Assembly: GCA_021904315.1 (NCBI GenBank)
Contig: CM038920.1
Location: forward strand, 6,448,001 to 6,512,000
Direction: 5' to 3'
Source of the DNA: Sphagnum magellanicum
Taxonomy: Eukaryota > Streptophyta > Sphagnopsida > Sphagnales > Sphagnaceae
DNA: 64,000 nt
Position 1 is the first letter of the stretch, and each line of letters begins with the position of its first letter. Shown here piece by piece: positions 44,815 to 58,099 of this stretch. Made by a program: the position numbers and the translations under genes. The notes under the pieces were generated by a model. The model was not told the DNA's origin. It saw only the letters and a list, made by a program, of their open reading frames with translations, and made no database searches.

Positions 44815-47800
44815 AGGTACATTTTGTTGTCCAATTTTCAAAACCTAAAATCCATAACCCAAAATCCTAAACCCTAAAAATTGAGAATCATGGTTCAATA
44901 TCAGAACTGGGTATTTTACTTTGTGATAATTGTGGTTATATATTGGAACCAAGTATTTGATTTTTTGAAAATTGTGGTCATCGTCCCTAAAAATTGCCTT
45001 GATACCCAACAGGGGTTTGGTGGAATTGCTAATAACTGCCCAACCTTGGTCTATTTCCTCTAACGGGGCGGAGAAAGAGTGGAATATAAACACGGCACAT
45101 CAAAAAATAATATATATTAGCGTTGTAAATTTTTTTATATTTTTATTTTGGGGTTTTTGGACTTAGGTACACTCATCTTGTCTCTTTCTCAACAACTGAA
45201 AGAGTTGGGTTGGGTTTTTTTTTTTTTAAATTTTTATTTAGAATATTGGAATTTTTCAATGTTTTTTACATTGCCATAATTTTTTATTATAGTTCAATGG
45301 ATGCCAAAATGACCAACCGTTAAGCACACTTTTATTAGATATTGGCAATTTCAAGGCTTGGATTTGCCATAATAATAATGGCAATGGATGTCAGTTGCCA
45401 TTTTAGCACACAAACTTAATAGATATATTGGTAATTGCAATGATCAGATTGCCCAGAAAAACAATTTTGCCAATAATAATAATATGCTGGATGCCAAAGG
45501 TATTATTATGATACATGTGAAAGTTGGCTGCACCAGAAACCCTAACCATTATGAACAAGGAGGGGGTCCGGATACTGGAACTTATCAACATTCAAAAACA
45601 AAGAAATAATTTTCAATAGATTGATACCTACTAAATAAGTAACTTACTACTTACTTACAAGTTGAACAACGTTGGGGTATATTTGCCATCTCTAGTCTAT
45701 TCCCATGGTCCGCTGTATGTTACTATCTCACGGGTCACAAGCAGTGCAAACATCAAGATTTTCAGTCGCCAGGGTCCCGACGGATACATGTGAAATGTCG
45801 TATATAAAAAGGTTTTAGAAATGTAGTTTGTAATTGTAATTTTGTAATATGTACCGTCAAATACACACACACATGTGCATTAGGCACGGGGTTCAAACTA
45901 GTGCAGTATAAAACACAATGGGCGTTGTGTTTGAAAAATGAATACAAACTTGTTGGGAACAAGCAAAGATAACATGTTTTTAAAAACAACTAGAATTTTT
46001 TAACACTGTCCATATATACACACACAATGTTATAATATTAATGTTAATGTATTAATATTTAGAGGTTCTTGAATAGGTTTGTGTTTAGGTGTGAAGAAAG
46101 AATTGTTATGGACAATGAAATTGTTGGATTTGGTGCTCTGAATTTTGATTCATAGTTATCTTGAATGAACTTTTAATTCATGTGTAATAGTTATTTACAA
46201 ACAAGGTTCTTCTCATGCACTTTGTTTTACCAAACAAATACCACCATACATGATCATGTGGAACTTATTCTTATAAAATGGGACCAACTAATAACTTAGC
46301 ATCCATAAAATGACTATCCCAAGCATGCATGTTCCAACCACATGACCTAAAGGGTGCTTATATGAATCTCTAAAAAACTTTCTAAAATTTTGGCCTTCAA
46401 ATAATTTTCAAAAATGACCAGCTATTTTGTACTTGACCATTCCATGGTATTTCAATATCCTAGGGTGAATCTGCACAAATTGAAATTAAACCAAAATTCA
46501 ATGAAGATGAACAAAAGTTAAGACTTCTTGGTAGAAACCACTTTTCACTAAATGACCCGTCATTCCCAAACCAAGAGGATTTACGAAAGTACCTTGTGCA
46601 AATATCACACCGTTAGGTGTTCACTAGTTAATACAATGGACCAAAATCAAGAATGATGCAAGAAATTCGTGAGCACCAAAACTTAAGGGGTTCCTTGTGC
46701 TAAAGGGGTTCTGTGGGGGGTATAGTGTGCACACATTATTACCTCAGGTGCATTTTGGTTCTGCTAGGGTCTACTAAAATTGATGATGATGATAGCGGAA
46801 ACTCATGATCACCAACCATGACTTAAGGATTCATTATGGGTATCAGTACATGATGTTAATAAGTCATTTCAAGACCCATTAGACAGTTGCTACAATGTAC
46901 ATCAAAAACCATGAATTTGTGATATTAAGTTGTTGCCACCCAAACTTGATGTAGGTAGTCCTTGTGACAAGTAAATTTCTTTGATTTTGGCCAAAAGGGC
47001 TCTTGGATGAAAAATTATGTTTTACAAGGTTCCCTCTAGATACACTGCAAAATTTCTGGCAGATCATTGCATGAAAAGATAATCATTCACATCACCACCA
47101 AGGTTTTTTTTTTCATTGTTGTGAAGTGAGTGGATTGGTGAATCTTCCAGAAGAAATCTTAGCCAAATTTGGGTACAAGTCAAAGAGGAGTCAGAACATT
47201 AGAAAATATTACGATTCCTTGTAATGTGTTTGGTGGCATGTTAAAACTTGTTATCTAAATACGGTGATTCTAGTTGTGTTTTTTTTTTTTTCAAAATATG
47301 GCAACTTTGTAGGATTCACACTGCCATTTTTTTTTTCACCAAGTGATGAAATTTTGCTTAAAAAAAGTGCTAACCAACATGGGCGAACGTATGTGAATAC
47401 TTCTTCCTTTCATGTCTTTTTTAGACAATTTTACTATATTAAGGTTCATATTCTAAAATTATTTTCACTTAATTCATCAACCACAAATAATAAAAAAAGT
47501 GTGAAAACAATTAGAAAGGTAAGCCCATATTCCATTCATTGTTTTTTTTTAAAATTCGTGTTGTAGATGGGTTGTGACCATTGAAAAGAGGGATTAGCCA
47601 AATTTGGCTATAGGTTAGAGAGGAAAGTAGAAAAGTATAAAAATCCAATTACATGTTGGCGACATGCTAGAACATTTTGTCTACAATATGGCAATATAGG
47701 CCATTTTTTAAAAAAAAAAAAAAACCTTTATACCATTTGCAACCACTTTTTCTTTATCATTGGGATGCAATTGCCCCGAAAAACATTGATCCCATAATAT

Positions 47801-48950
47801 TGATCTCATTTTTTTTTTAATTGTTACATTTTGGTTTGCACAATTGATTAAAAACATCATTGAATGATAGAGTTGGACTATTTGTATGAACACATCAAGC
47901 CTGCCAAACCTTAATTTCCACTTTGCTATTTGAAAGTGTTACCATATTCACATTATGTTCCATGAGGCATGAACTTCAAAGCACAATGTTAAGAATGAAA
48001 AACATATATACCTAAGTAACTCATCGCATAACCACAAGCTACTTTGGAAGCTTAGGAACTTTCTAAATGAGTGTAAGGAATGTGAAATAAACATTCATAA
48101 ATCGGCATAAAATCATTGCCAAAATTCAAAACATTACATTGCAAATGTAATGGAAGACACGCATGCATTAGAAGGAATATGTCCTTTGTAACCAATAAAT
48201 TTATGGGTACAAATTCTAAATGACTATATGTATGACTTTAGTCATAAACTATTATTTTGAATCTTATGTGCAAAAAGTCATAATCATGTATTAATGTGGT
48301 ATGTGATTAGTAAATGATAAAGTGGTAACAAGATGGAAGGTGTCAGCTTTCATCATTTTTATTTCATCTATATGGCATCCATGATTGATGACAATGTGAC
48401 ATGGACATCCAATTATCATAACAATGATTAAAAAATGAATACAAATCATTTGATATAAATATAGACAACCCTACCCCCCCCCACCTACCTATATGCCTAC
48501 CTATTTATCTACCCACGCACCCAACTGTCAGCCTACTTACTTACTTACCTCTCATCAATTAGGTTGTTACCTCCTATCTATCAACCTACCTACTTACTAG
48601 TTTTAGGTGAATAAAAAACTTTTAATTGCAAAATGTTGCTTATAACTAAAAAATAATCATAAACACCAATCGTAAATTTGAGTTTTTCTTCTAGTGAAAC
48701 CATTCATTATGTTGTTCTATGTGGACAATCTTCTAATTATAAAAAACCACACCAAAAATATTCATTGGTTGAAAAACCAACTATTTTCCTAATTTGAAAT
48801 GACGAAATTTGAACTTTCCTAATTTGAAATGACTAAGTTATTTTTAAGTGTAGGGTTTTTTTTTTTATCAACATGCATATTTATGTGCCAACATGCATAT
48901 GTTGCAAACATTCTTGACAAATTTCAAATAATGGTTATAACCTAGTGGCC
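44815..48950. other. AT-rich spacer with minor repeats
   Basis: A direct repeat pair lies near 47155-47340 and 47575-47720 (both with TAGCCAAATTTGG.TA.A.GT.A.AGAGGA). A CCTA-rich tract lies near 48475-48600. No gene was recognised in roughly 4 kb. Confidence 0.35.
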
Positions 48951-49833
48951 ATAGCCCTTTCAAAGAATGCCAAGTTTGGAAAGGATGAACAAGGGGAGGA
49001 TGTTAATTTGACCTTATGTGACTGAATTATCAACAAGTTGATTTGCATCACCAATAGTCATTTTGATCTCATGTATAACATAGTGGGGATATTTAATAGA
49101 TACATGAACATGCCCAAAAAGACACATTTAGTGAAGGGTCATCATATTTTGAAGTATCTTAAAAATACTCAAGATTATGATATACTTTATTAATATTGGG
49201 ATGAAAATGAGTTTGAAGGGTTTACCAAGGCAAACTAGGTTGGTGATAATGATGAAAAGAAATCTATTTTTTGCTGTTTATTCAAGCTTGGAAGGAGCAT
49301 CATAATTTGGAGTTACAAAAAACAACTAATTGTTGCATTCAACTCAACTAAGGTAAAATATCAAGCAACATTTGAAGGTGTTTAAGAGACAATGTGGCTA
49401 AGAGTGTTCCTTATGCAATTTAATGTGTTTCAACCAAGTAGTTCAATATATGTTGACAACCAAAGTTGCATGAAGACTGCAAAAAACTTGATCTATCACA
49501 TGTTTGCACCAAACATATTGAAATGCATTACCATTACATTACAAAAAAATTATTTCAAGAAAGATTAAATTAAATTATGCAGCCACAAATGTTCAAATAA
49601 TTGACATTTTAACAAAAAATTTAAGCCAAAATATTTTTTTGTATTTTAGAAAAAAACTAGGAGTTTAAAACCTCTCTAAACTTAAGTAGGCCAAATGGAT
49701 AAGAGAATTAATGAAACTACCTCCTATCCAATGAAGGAAGATCACAAGGCTACCATTAAGACACGCATGTATTCACCAATATTCTACCAAGGTTCAAGTA
49801 GGATCAAAAAATATTTATGAAAGTAAGGGAAGG
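48950..49833 (+). mobile_element. Ty1/copia retrotransposon remnant: RNase H end and polypurine tract
   Basis: The translation from about 49030 follows the copia RNase H region: IFNRYMNMPKKTHLVKGHHI, LKYLKNTQDYDILY, GFTKAN.VGDNDEKKSIF, IIWSYKKQLIVAF, ATFEGV.ETMWLRVFL and SSSIYVDNQSCMKTAKN. Acidic residues of the active site are partly kept (YVDNQS). Stops and lost residues show it is inactive. A purine-rich tract GAAAGTAAGGGAAGG (49819-49833) is followed at once by TGTTAGTATT, the expected polypurine tract and LTR start. Confidence 0.78.
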
Positions 49834-50700
49834 TGTTAGTATTTTATTCTCAAGAGTTCATTTGAAAGATCTTATTTTAGGTGTTTAACCTTTAGGAGTT
49901 ACATGCAATTAAAGTAACCACATGAATATTTGTTAATCAACTTTTGGTTTCTAGGATTATTGGTTGTATATAGATTAGTGTATGTTTGTTGGCTCTACCC
50001 ATAGGGAAAAGACTATGCATCTGTGCAGGATTTGGACTTGGGGATAAAATTTTTGCTCACTCATTGGCCAATGTGGAAATGACAAATGTTCACAAAATAA
50101 AAAATTCCCATGCATGTAATTTTCCATGTTTGGGTGGATGTAACCTTAAGTACATTAGGTTTTCAAGTAATTGAACATTATAGGTTTTGATAACCATCAA
50201 AAAAGTTGAAAGGATTCTCTTCTTCAACGAAGTTTTTTACTATTGGAATTACAACTTTAATTGGATTCATCATCCAACAATGTTACTGTTGTTACTCTTC
50301 CTACTCCACCACTATTATATCATGCATGGACCTCTTCTATCCTCTCCACCTTCACCTTTGTCCTCTCCAAGATCCTTTCTTCTGTTTGGCTTTTCGAAGC
50401 TACAAAAGTCTACAACAACTTGGAAAAACTTTCAAAGAATCTAGGTTGTGCATTTGCAGTCTTCCTCCTCCTAAGCTCAACCTGGACAAGAACCACAACC
50501 TTACTTTCATATGTTTGTGATATGTATCTCTTTGGATTCAAGCTCTTTGTGCAAAGAAGGAGATATTGCATATGTTATGACTATCAAATCTCATTCATTG
50601 TTGTGAAAGAATTTGGTCCTATTCATGTTTTCTGCATGATAATTCTTTCATTTTTATCCATGTTAGGTTACTACTACCTACTGCATTTTTAGTTTTCTTT
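49834..50700 (+). mobile_element. Copia 3' LTR, right end undefined
   Basis: It starts TGTTAGTATT directly after the polypurine tract. A TATA-like GTATATAG is near 49965. The 3' boundary (CA plus target duplication) could not be set because the 5' LTR is absent. The overlapping open frames 50187-50692 lie in this putative LTR and have no domain. Confidence 0.5.
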
Positions 50701-51674
50701 TGGTCTGATGTATTGTTGTTGATCTAATGAGATGTTGGTTGGTATAAATTGTTGTGAATTCAAATAGGATTACTCTTTTGTTGTTGTGCATTTAGTGATT
50801 CGGCCCTATCCATAATTGCTTCAAAACAGCAACAACTTCCAAAGATAATCCATTGATTATTTTTCCAATAACTTGAATTCACAACTTATACACAAAAAAG
50901 GGTATTTCTCGATTCACAGCATGGCTTCAATAGCACTAACCAAGTACAATCTCACTACTACTACAATTGAAGTTATTTCATGATCTAAGTTCATTGATGG
51001 GTATGTGCAAGGTTTGTTTTTGTTCCAAGCATAATAAACATAAAATGGTGTGTGGGTGTTTTCCCAAACTTGAAGATAATGAGATTGATTTGAAGAAAAA
51101 CAACAAATTCATATTTTTTGTTAATACAACTAGTTTTAGGGTTTAAGTTTTGGAAGCAAAATTTTGTTAGAATTTGGAGTAGTGATGGGTTGGGGGAAGG
51201 ATTTTAAGAAAATGGCTTTTTTAAGTGGAGTAAATAATTGTACCATGGACAGACAATGAGATTTTTAGTGCCTTTAGATGCAAAACAAGCAGCCACAAAG
51301 AGGTCTTTGTTGGAGGGCTGACAAGATTCCAATATGGTGGGGTGAAACCAACCCTTATGTATCATCATCATCATCATGATGCAACCATTAATTCTTTTAG
51401 TGGTGAAGGTCAAGGATTGAAGAGAGCTTGGTGTGGGAACTCCAAAATTCAATAGCATGGTGTAGCAATGAAGGTCTTGAAAAGCCTCAAAGAAAAAAAT
51501 TAGGTCAGAATCCCCTTTTCAAACCCTAATCTTTGTGTCTTCTTGCATAACTGTCTATAATATTTTTGGTAAATATCTTTGAATATGGGCAATGTAAAAG
51601 TCATGTGAGTTGTGTCCTTCATTACCTTGAGGTGGAAAAATACATGTTTTTGATGATAGGTCCCAATTCCATTA

Positions 51675-52668
51675 ATGTGGGGACTTTTATTAGCCACGGT
51701 GAAACCATATCTTATTAAAAACCCAACAACAATGATTGCTTTGGATTTCATCCGCACACATGTTCATGGACCTCTTTGCTATGGTCATTTTGCGTTTCGC
51801 ACATTAGGGGTAAGAATAATATAGGTTTTAGGGTTTATGATACATATGGTCTTTTGTATGGAAAACTCAAGACATTCACATTTGTTTTGTAGGACTAAAT
51901 ACTACATTGAAACACCAACAAGTCAATGGATGTGGGATAGATTCCATGTCACAAGTGTTTTTTGATTTGGGTTACGAGGTTCAAAATGAACTTTGGTTTC
52001 CAACTAAGAAGGTATGGGCCCTATGGTTCTCACCACCCAAGCATTTGCTTGATATGGAGAGTAATGAAGCTAATGGGCCATTGCCACACATCTTTATCTT
52101 TGAGCTCATTGTGAATGAGTTTAGCCTTGTAGCCCAGGAACTGCAACTTTTTTCCATGAGAGAAAGCAAACCTCCTTTGGATAATCACAAAGACCATTGA
52201 TATGTTTTTCCTTAGGAATGAATATTGGTTGAACTTTGAGTTGTGGCTATTACATGAGATTATCCACAAATACACTAATAGTTCCACCCCACTTGCAAAA
52301 CATGTTGCTACTGCCAACATCCTCAATTCATTCACATGGCCCACACCTCAATTGATTGACTACCAGACTCTTGCCAAGTGAAAACCTCATGAACCCTAAA
52401 TGATTTTTGGCTATTTTTCATACTACTTGCATTTGGCAGCTAGGATATTGTGACTGAGGATTTATTTATTATATGGGCTGAATGTGAACTTGTTAAGTGT
52501 GATATAGAAAATGTGAATATGTTGCATGGATGTTGGTGAATGGTTATGCACTCAACCACACAATTGTGTCAATGCATTGGCTAGGGTTTCTACACAAGAC
52601 TAGGAAGTTAATTGAATTCTTTCAAGAAAATGGTATTAGACTCAACAATGAAGGAGGCATTTTCAAAG
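51675..52668 (+). pseudogene. DUF1338-family gene (2-oxoadipate dioxygenase/decarboxylase-like), decayed and partial
   Basis: Exon-like pieces match the plant DUF1338 protein in order. 51675-51809 has KNPTTMIALDFIR and CYGHFAFRTLG, then a GTAAG donor. 51923-52142 has VNGCGIDSMSQVFFDLGYE, LWFPTKKVWALWFSPP and NGPLPHIFIFELIV. 52259-52379 has IHKYTNSS and FTWPTPQLIDYQTLAK. 52508-52668 has EYVAWMLVNGYALNHTIVSM and LIEFFQENGIRLNNEGG, then a GTAAT donor. Both metal-ligand His positions (GHFAFRT and ALNH) are kept. The family includes bacterial HglS and plant FLO7-type plastid proteins acting on 2-oxoadipate in lysine breakdown. The N-terminus and the last exons are missing. Splice sites are imperfect and 52143-52258 has no clean intron, so I call it a pseudogene. 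Confidence 0.72.
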
Positions 52669-52669
52669 G

Positions 52670-54780
52670 TAATTCACTCATATTACTTTCCTAAGTTGAA
52701 AAACATAAATGTTATTGCAACACTGGTGATCACACTACGTAAGAGATGACATCATCAATTTAACACTTTTAATTGTTTTTTTTTTTGTGGGGGAAGGATG
52801 ATTTGCATCTATGTGAATTCCTAGGACCTCAACTTTAAGTCAAAATGCCCACCTCTTTTTGATAGCACAACTAGGTGTATGACCCCTTTGCTACACATTT
52901 AATCCATGCTTTGAGTTGTGCTCTATGTAGGTTACTAACTTCTAACAAATCTTATTATGTATGTATTTATGTCAACAACTGTTCAAAAGTGGTCCCTATA
53001 TTGTCTTGATTTTCTGTTCTTACTTTCAAGATTCTCTTGGCCTCGTTTTTGCTTGTTGGTAATGATGAAACCCTATGGCCCAACTTGGATGTGGTAAAAA
53101 TTGGTCAGACAATCATTTTTCTTTTGAAGATTTTGAATTTTGTGGTATCCAGATACATTAATATATGATGACTCAATCAAAATTCTAGTGTTAAAATTCA
53201 TGAAGCCTATCAACTTATATGTCCAATAACCCATATATGAATATATTCTAGCTTTACTCTAGTTTCGAAGGTTCAAAGCAAATAGTAACCTTGTGGGGAT
53301 GTTTGTGTGAGCGAATTGAATTATAATGTTCTCTGCCCATATGCACAACATGTTTGGATCAGACATTTCAATTTTCAATTTTCAAGCATTTTAGTTTTCA
53401 ACATTCAAACATTTTAGTTTTCAATTTTTAATATTTAAACTTTTCAATTTTCAATTTTCAATATTCAAATATTTCAATTTTCAATATTCAAACATTTCAA
53501 TTTTCAAATTTTCAATTTTCAAAATTTCAAATTCCAAACGTTCAAATAAAGATTTCAAATTTCAAATTTTCTTATTACGTTGTCATATATCCATGGCAAT
53601 TTGGTTTCTATCTTCAAATTACTTGTCATCTTGGTTCCTGGTTTGGTTGGATTTCTTTTAAAAGTTTAATTTCAAAATTGTATAACTTGAGGGTTTTTTT
53701 TGTTTATCTATTGTTCTTTGATCTCTTCACACTTGATCCCAGTATGCATACATTACACACATAGGTTGAAGAGACATTACTAATCACTAACCCAATTAGG
53801 AAAATTGATGAACATTTATATGTTTTTAAAATTTTGGTTAATCTTTAATTTGAATTATTTTTAATACCTGATTATGTGTCAAATGTAGCCCTTGCCCCCT
53901 ATTTCTCTATATCCATGCAACCATTTAATGCATCTTTAATTAGTTGTAATTAGTTGTTAGGTTAAGCCTAAGTTACTACTAATTTAAAATATTTTAAGGT
54001 TTAAGCACAAGTGGCAAGGAACCTTAAAAATTGTACCCAAAAGTCAATCTAGATCTAAACCTTAATCCATTATAAACCTAGATGTAGTTGTGAACTTATG
54101 TAAATGTTAACTCTGATCCATTAAATAGCCTTAGATTTAATACAAACCTAACTTGAATCTAAACCCTAATCTTCTACACCTCATCACACCTATTATGAAA
54201 GTGATGAGTTTTTATGGTTGCTATATAATGTTATTTGGTTTTGTTCCTAAAACATTTTCTTTTAACATCTTATCTTGTCTTCTTTATAGTTTGCAAGTTT
54301 TGTGACATTTGAAGCACTTGATTTGAGCCATATTTCTAGTTTTTTTCCATTTGTTCACTTGTTTCAAATTTATTCTATCAATTGATGAAATCATTTTAAG
54401 GGTTTTTGTTTGTACTTTAACACACCACAGATCTATAAATGTTCCATAATTACATTGGATTTTTGTTTTATAAAGTTTTTTGTTTGCAATTTCTTGTGTA
54501 TATTACATTGCAAAATATAAGCAGATTTTTTCTTTGCCACATATTTGTAAGTGTTCCATAACTACCTTGGGTTTTAGTTTCATAAAGGAATTAGTTTTCA
54601 GTCTCTTGTGTATATTACAATGTAGAATACAAGCAATTTTTTTATTTGTTGTGCATATTATAGTGTGTAGTGTATAAGCAATTTATTTTGTTTATAATCA
54701 TGTTGTTTTTTGGAAGTTTTTTAATTGTGTTGTATGGCTCAACTAGTACCTAGCCTAAGCAAAAAAAGAACTACACCTAT
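52670..54780. other. AT-rich spacer with a TTTCAA simple repeat
   Basis: 53365-53560 is a low-complexity array of TTTCAATTTTCAA and TATTCAAACA words. I looked for further DUF1338 exons downstream of 52668 and saw none. Confidence 0.4.
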
Positions 54781-54792
54781 GAATGTTGAAGC

Positions 54793-55850
54793 GTGCAGCA
54801 GAACATGTTTGGTCCTTATTTTGAAGGTTATATTATCAGTAGGTATGGGTTCACAGATGTTCCTAGAAGTGGGTTTAAATATATCCATTATGATTTAGCA
54901 CATCCAATTGGATACTTGACAATAGTTCTTACTATAAGGTCCAACTTTGTTTATACCTTTTCCACTCGCTTGAATGTTTGGTCCTTCATACAAGTGTTTA
55001 ATTTTGGGGTCACTTTCAAAAACATGTTTGAGAGAGGAGATTGGAATTTTTTATTAAGAGTTGGGGCTATTACTATTATTGAATAGATAAACCTTTTTCT
55101 TGTTTGCTTGCATTTTGTCCTTACACATTTTGTCCATGCTTTCATGCAAAAGGCAAATTTGGAATTAAACACCATGGAATTAGTGGTCACTAAGATATAT
55201 GGTTGATCTCCCAAGGCTTTTATCCTAGTGGTTATAGTCAAGTTGGTCTATAATGATGCACATGCATTGTCATTTGATCTTGAATTCTATACATAATACA
55301 TGTAGTTGGTTAAGTTGTACAATAATGGTAGCCTTGCAACAATGTTGGTCAAAAACATTGGAAGCTCTTGGTTTGGTGAACAATAATTGGTAATTAACTA
55401 TGCTACCATCTTTGTGACTCTTGCTCCTAATGCTACAACTATTAGAAGGTTGACTGTAGTCCACAACAAGAGGACAAAAGGACAAGATTTCATAACAAAC
55501 TTTGAAGTATGTTAAAATTTGAATCGTTTGTGTTTTGAAAATTTTCTTATTTGGAAATAAAAATAATGAAATGAATTATGGATGTTGATTCCATGGATTT
55601 TAATGTTGTGATTATAGGTTGCACGGGGACATTAATAATCCTAATTAGTGCAGCTTGCTTTGAGAACATTTGTGAGAAATGTCATTTCCCATATCTCACA
55701 AATAGAAATGTTAATTACTATTGCTAGGTTTGTAAGTGTATGGCTTTTGTTCAATCTTAGTTTCACATTGCTTACAAAATCAACCAGGTTAGTAGTAGGA
55801 ATTTGATTGCACATTGTGTGACCCATGGATTGAGCCATTGCTTGGACACA
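54793..55850 (+). pseudogene. RPA1-like single-strand DNA-binding protein remnant
   Basis: The frame 54793-55086 ends FGVTFKNMFERGDWNFLLRV, an OB-fold-like stretch. 55100-55505 carries further protein-like sequence (KAFILVVIVKLVYNDAHALS, YATIFVTLAPNATTIRRLTV) with a few stops. A GTATGT donor (55506) and a TTATAG acceptor (55617) outline an intron. Downstream, ISAACFENICEKCHFPYLTN and NVNYYC.VCKCMAFVQS form a CX4C...CX2C zinc ribbon like that of RPA1 DNA-binding domain C. RPA1 genes are often carried by plant Helitrons. It lies 1.1 kb upstream of, and on the same strand as, the Helentron that follows. It is broken by several stops. Other OB-fold or zinc-ribbon proteins cannot be excluded. Confidence 0.5.
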
Positions 55851-55859
55851 ACTTCATCA

Positions 55860-56980
55860 ATCCTAAAGATTTCAAATCAAAACAAGGTTTTTTCCTTTGC
55901 CTATTTAAAGAAAAAAAACTTGAAAGCAAGTTTGTTTTAAGTCCCACATTAGACTGCAAGGTTGTTATAGTTTAAAAATAGATAGAATTGGGAAAAGTGT
56001 AGGAGTAACAAAGGAACAAGAAAAAAATTCCAAAGGCAAAAGTGTAAAGGCAAAAGAAGAAGTTTGTAGTTCAAATTAGTATGTACAAATGATAGTTTAA
56101 TTAAAGGATCACATTTTGTAATGTCACTTGTATAGTTTAATATATATATATATTTTTTGTGGACAAGAACTTACTATAGATATTTTGTATATACATAATA
56201 TACTGATTTTTGAAAACTTACAACTTGAACTTGCAATTTAAATTTCAATATGTATTTAAATTAAAACTTATTTTGAAGTTGTAACTTTGTCTGAACTTTC
56301 AATTTTTTGTTGATTGAATCAAAGCTTGGATTCAAGAACTTGTTTTTGTAAAACTTGCAACTTGATTTGAAAATTAGACCCTATCATTGATAATGAAAAT
56401 TCAAAGTATTAATATTTTCAAATATCAAAATATCATAATTTTTTTGAAAAGTTGGGAAAAATAATCTAAATTCTAAAGATAATATTTAAAATGTTTAGGC
56501 AACATTAAAAGACAAAAATTGAATTAAAATTGGAAAAATATTCTCCACATAAAAATAAATAAATACATAAATTACAAGAATCAAAAATAAAATATTATAA
56601 AAATATATTTTAAAATAAAATATTAAAATTTATTTGACAAACATAAAATAAAAATAAAAATATCTTAAAATTTAAGTGAATATTTTAATAATTTGAAGTA
56701 GATTTTAAAAATTGATCTCAAAAATTAATTGTAATTGAAAAAATTAGGTGGATTAGAAAAAATAAAATGAAATTAAGTAAACTTTCAACTGATTTTTTTT
56801 TCTGGAAAATTACATTGATTTCAATTCTCATTTGGTTTTATATCAATTTTCAAAGACAAATTTCACTTAGTTTTCAAAACTCAAAGTTAAAGAATCGAAT
56901 TGAAATTTGAAAATAACACATCATGAACATAAATATTAAATTAGCCAAACACGGTTTATAACAAGTTCAAAATTTTGAAT
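55860..56980. other. AT-rich spacer before the OTU segment
   Basis: Very AT-rich, with a (TA)n run near 56140. No coding motif was recognised. It may be the 5' untranslated or terminal part of the Helentron. Confidence 0.35.
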
Positions 56981-56984
56981 ATAA

Positions 56985-57385
56985 AATAGGAGATTGTTTA
57001 TTTGATTCAATAGCATATTTATTAAATTATTCAATAAGTTCAGAATTAATCCAAAAAAGTAGCATGTGCTATTTACAAAAATGTTAAATAATTGGTACAC
57101 CTTTAACATTGGAATGTCATCAATGTGAATTAAATCCATAATTTTTGCATGATTGCTTCATGGAGAAATAGTGGATGAAGTTATTTATATACAAAAAATG
57201 TCATTACTTGCTTTGAATGGAGGATTGTGGGGCAATTTCATTGCGATATATTGGATATCAGAATATTTACAACATTTAATTCACATTTGGACAAAAATAG
57301 CTATTGAATTATGGTGAAGATAGGAAATGAAAATGCGAGCCATGCTTTAAAGTTATTATATGCAAACAACCATTTTGAACCTATT
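56985..57385 (+). pseudogene. OTU cysteine protease domain of the Helentron
   Basis: IGDCLFDSIAYLLNYSISSE (near 56991-57050) is the OTU catalytic motif with Asp and Cys. About 150 bases on, ALNGGLWGNFIAIYWISEYL and NASHALKLLYANNHFEPI match the C-terminal OTU half, including the catalytic His in NHFEPI. Frames change between the two halves. OTU domains remove ubiquitin in cellular proteins. Their role in Helentrons is unknown. Confidence 0.65.
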
Positions 57386-58099
57386 ATAACATGTGACCGT
57401 ATGATAAAATTTTCAAATATTCACACCTATGCTACATACGACACTAAATTAAAAACTCATAATATCAATAATGAAAATAATGAGGTTCAACATAAATGAA
57501 AAAGGTTTAATTGGAATTTTAAATTAAATAAAAATTTGTTAGAAATAATAAAAATCCATCCTGAATGGTTACCACAAGAAATTGCATTAGTTTTTATTTT
57601 TTTTAAAAACAATATTTAGGTTTAAACACATCACAAACTAAATGCCATATTAAGCATCTTAAATGCATATCCTAGGAAAATAATGATCATAAAATTCATT
57701 TTTTTCAACAAAAAAAAAATCCCTAAAAATATAATGAATTTTCTTCCAAATGTTTCATTTAATTCACCATTTGTTCCACCTACTATTCAACATGTGGGAT
57801 TAGAAAAAATGTCAAAACAAATTAAAATTGACACGAATGAAATGTGATGTGAAATGTGATAATATTGTTAAAGACAATCATACCAATTTAACAAATAATA
57901 ATTCTTCAAATCTTATTTTAATTAAAGAAAAAATAAATTCAATTAAAAACATACAAAATAATAACAATATTAAAGATAATGTCATTGGTCCTACAAGTAA
58001 AAATAATCCACATCATGTTTTGAATTAAATAATAATAATAATAATGAACTGAAAATAGATGATATGCATATTATCAATAATAGAAAAAATATTCAAGAC

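Noticed and set aside
44320-44880. Interstitial telomere repeats (CCCTAAA)
   Set aside because: Only one or two copies at each site (44327, 44868), which is common by chance and in plant 5' regions.
50187-50692. Leu/Ser-rich overlapping frames suggesting a membrane protein
   Set aside because: They lie in the putative copia LTR, overlap in all three frames and have no conserved motif.
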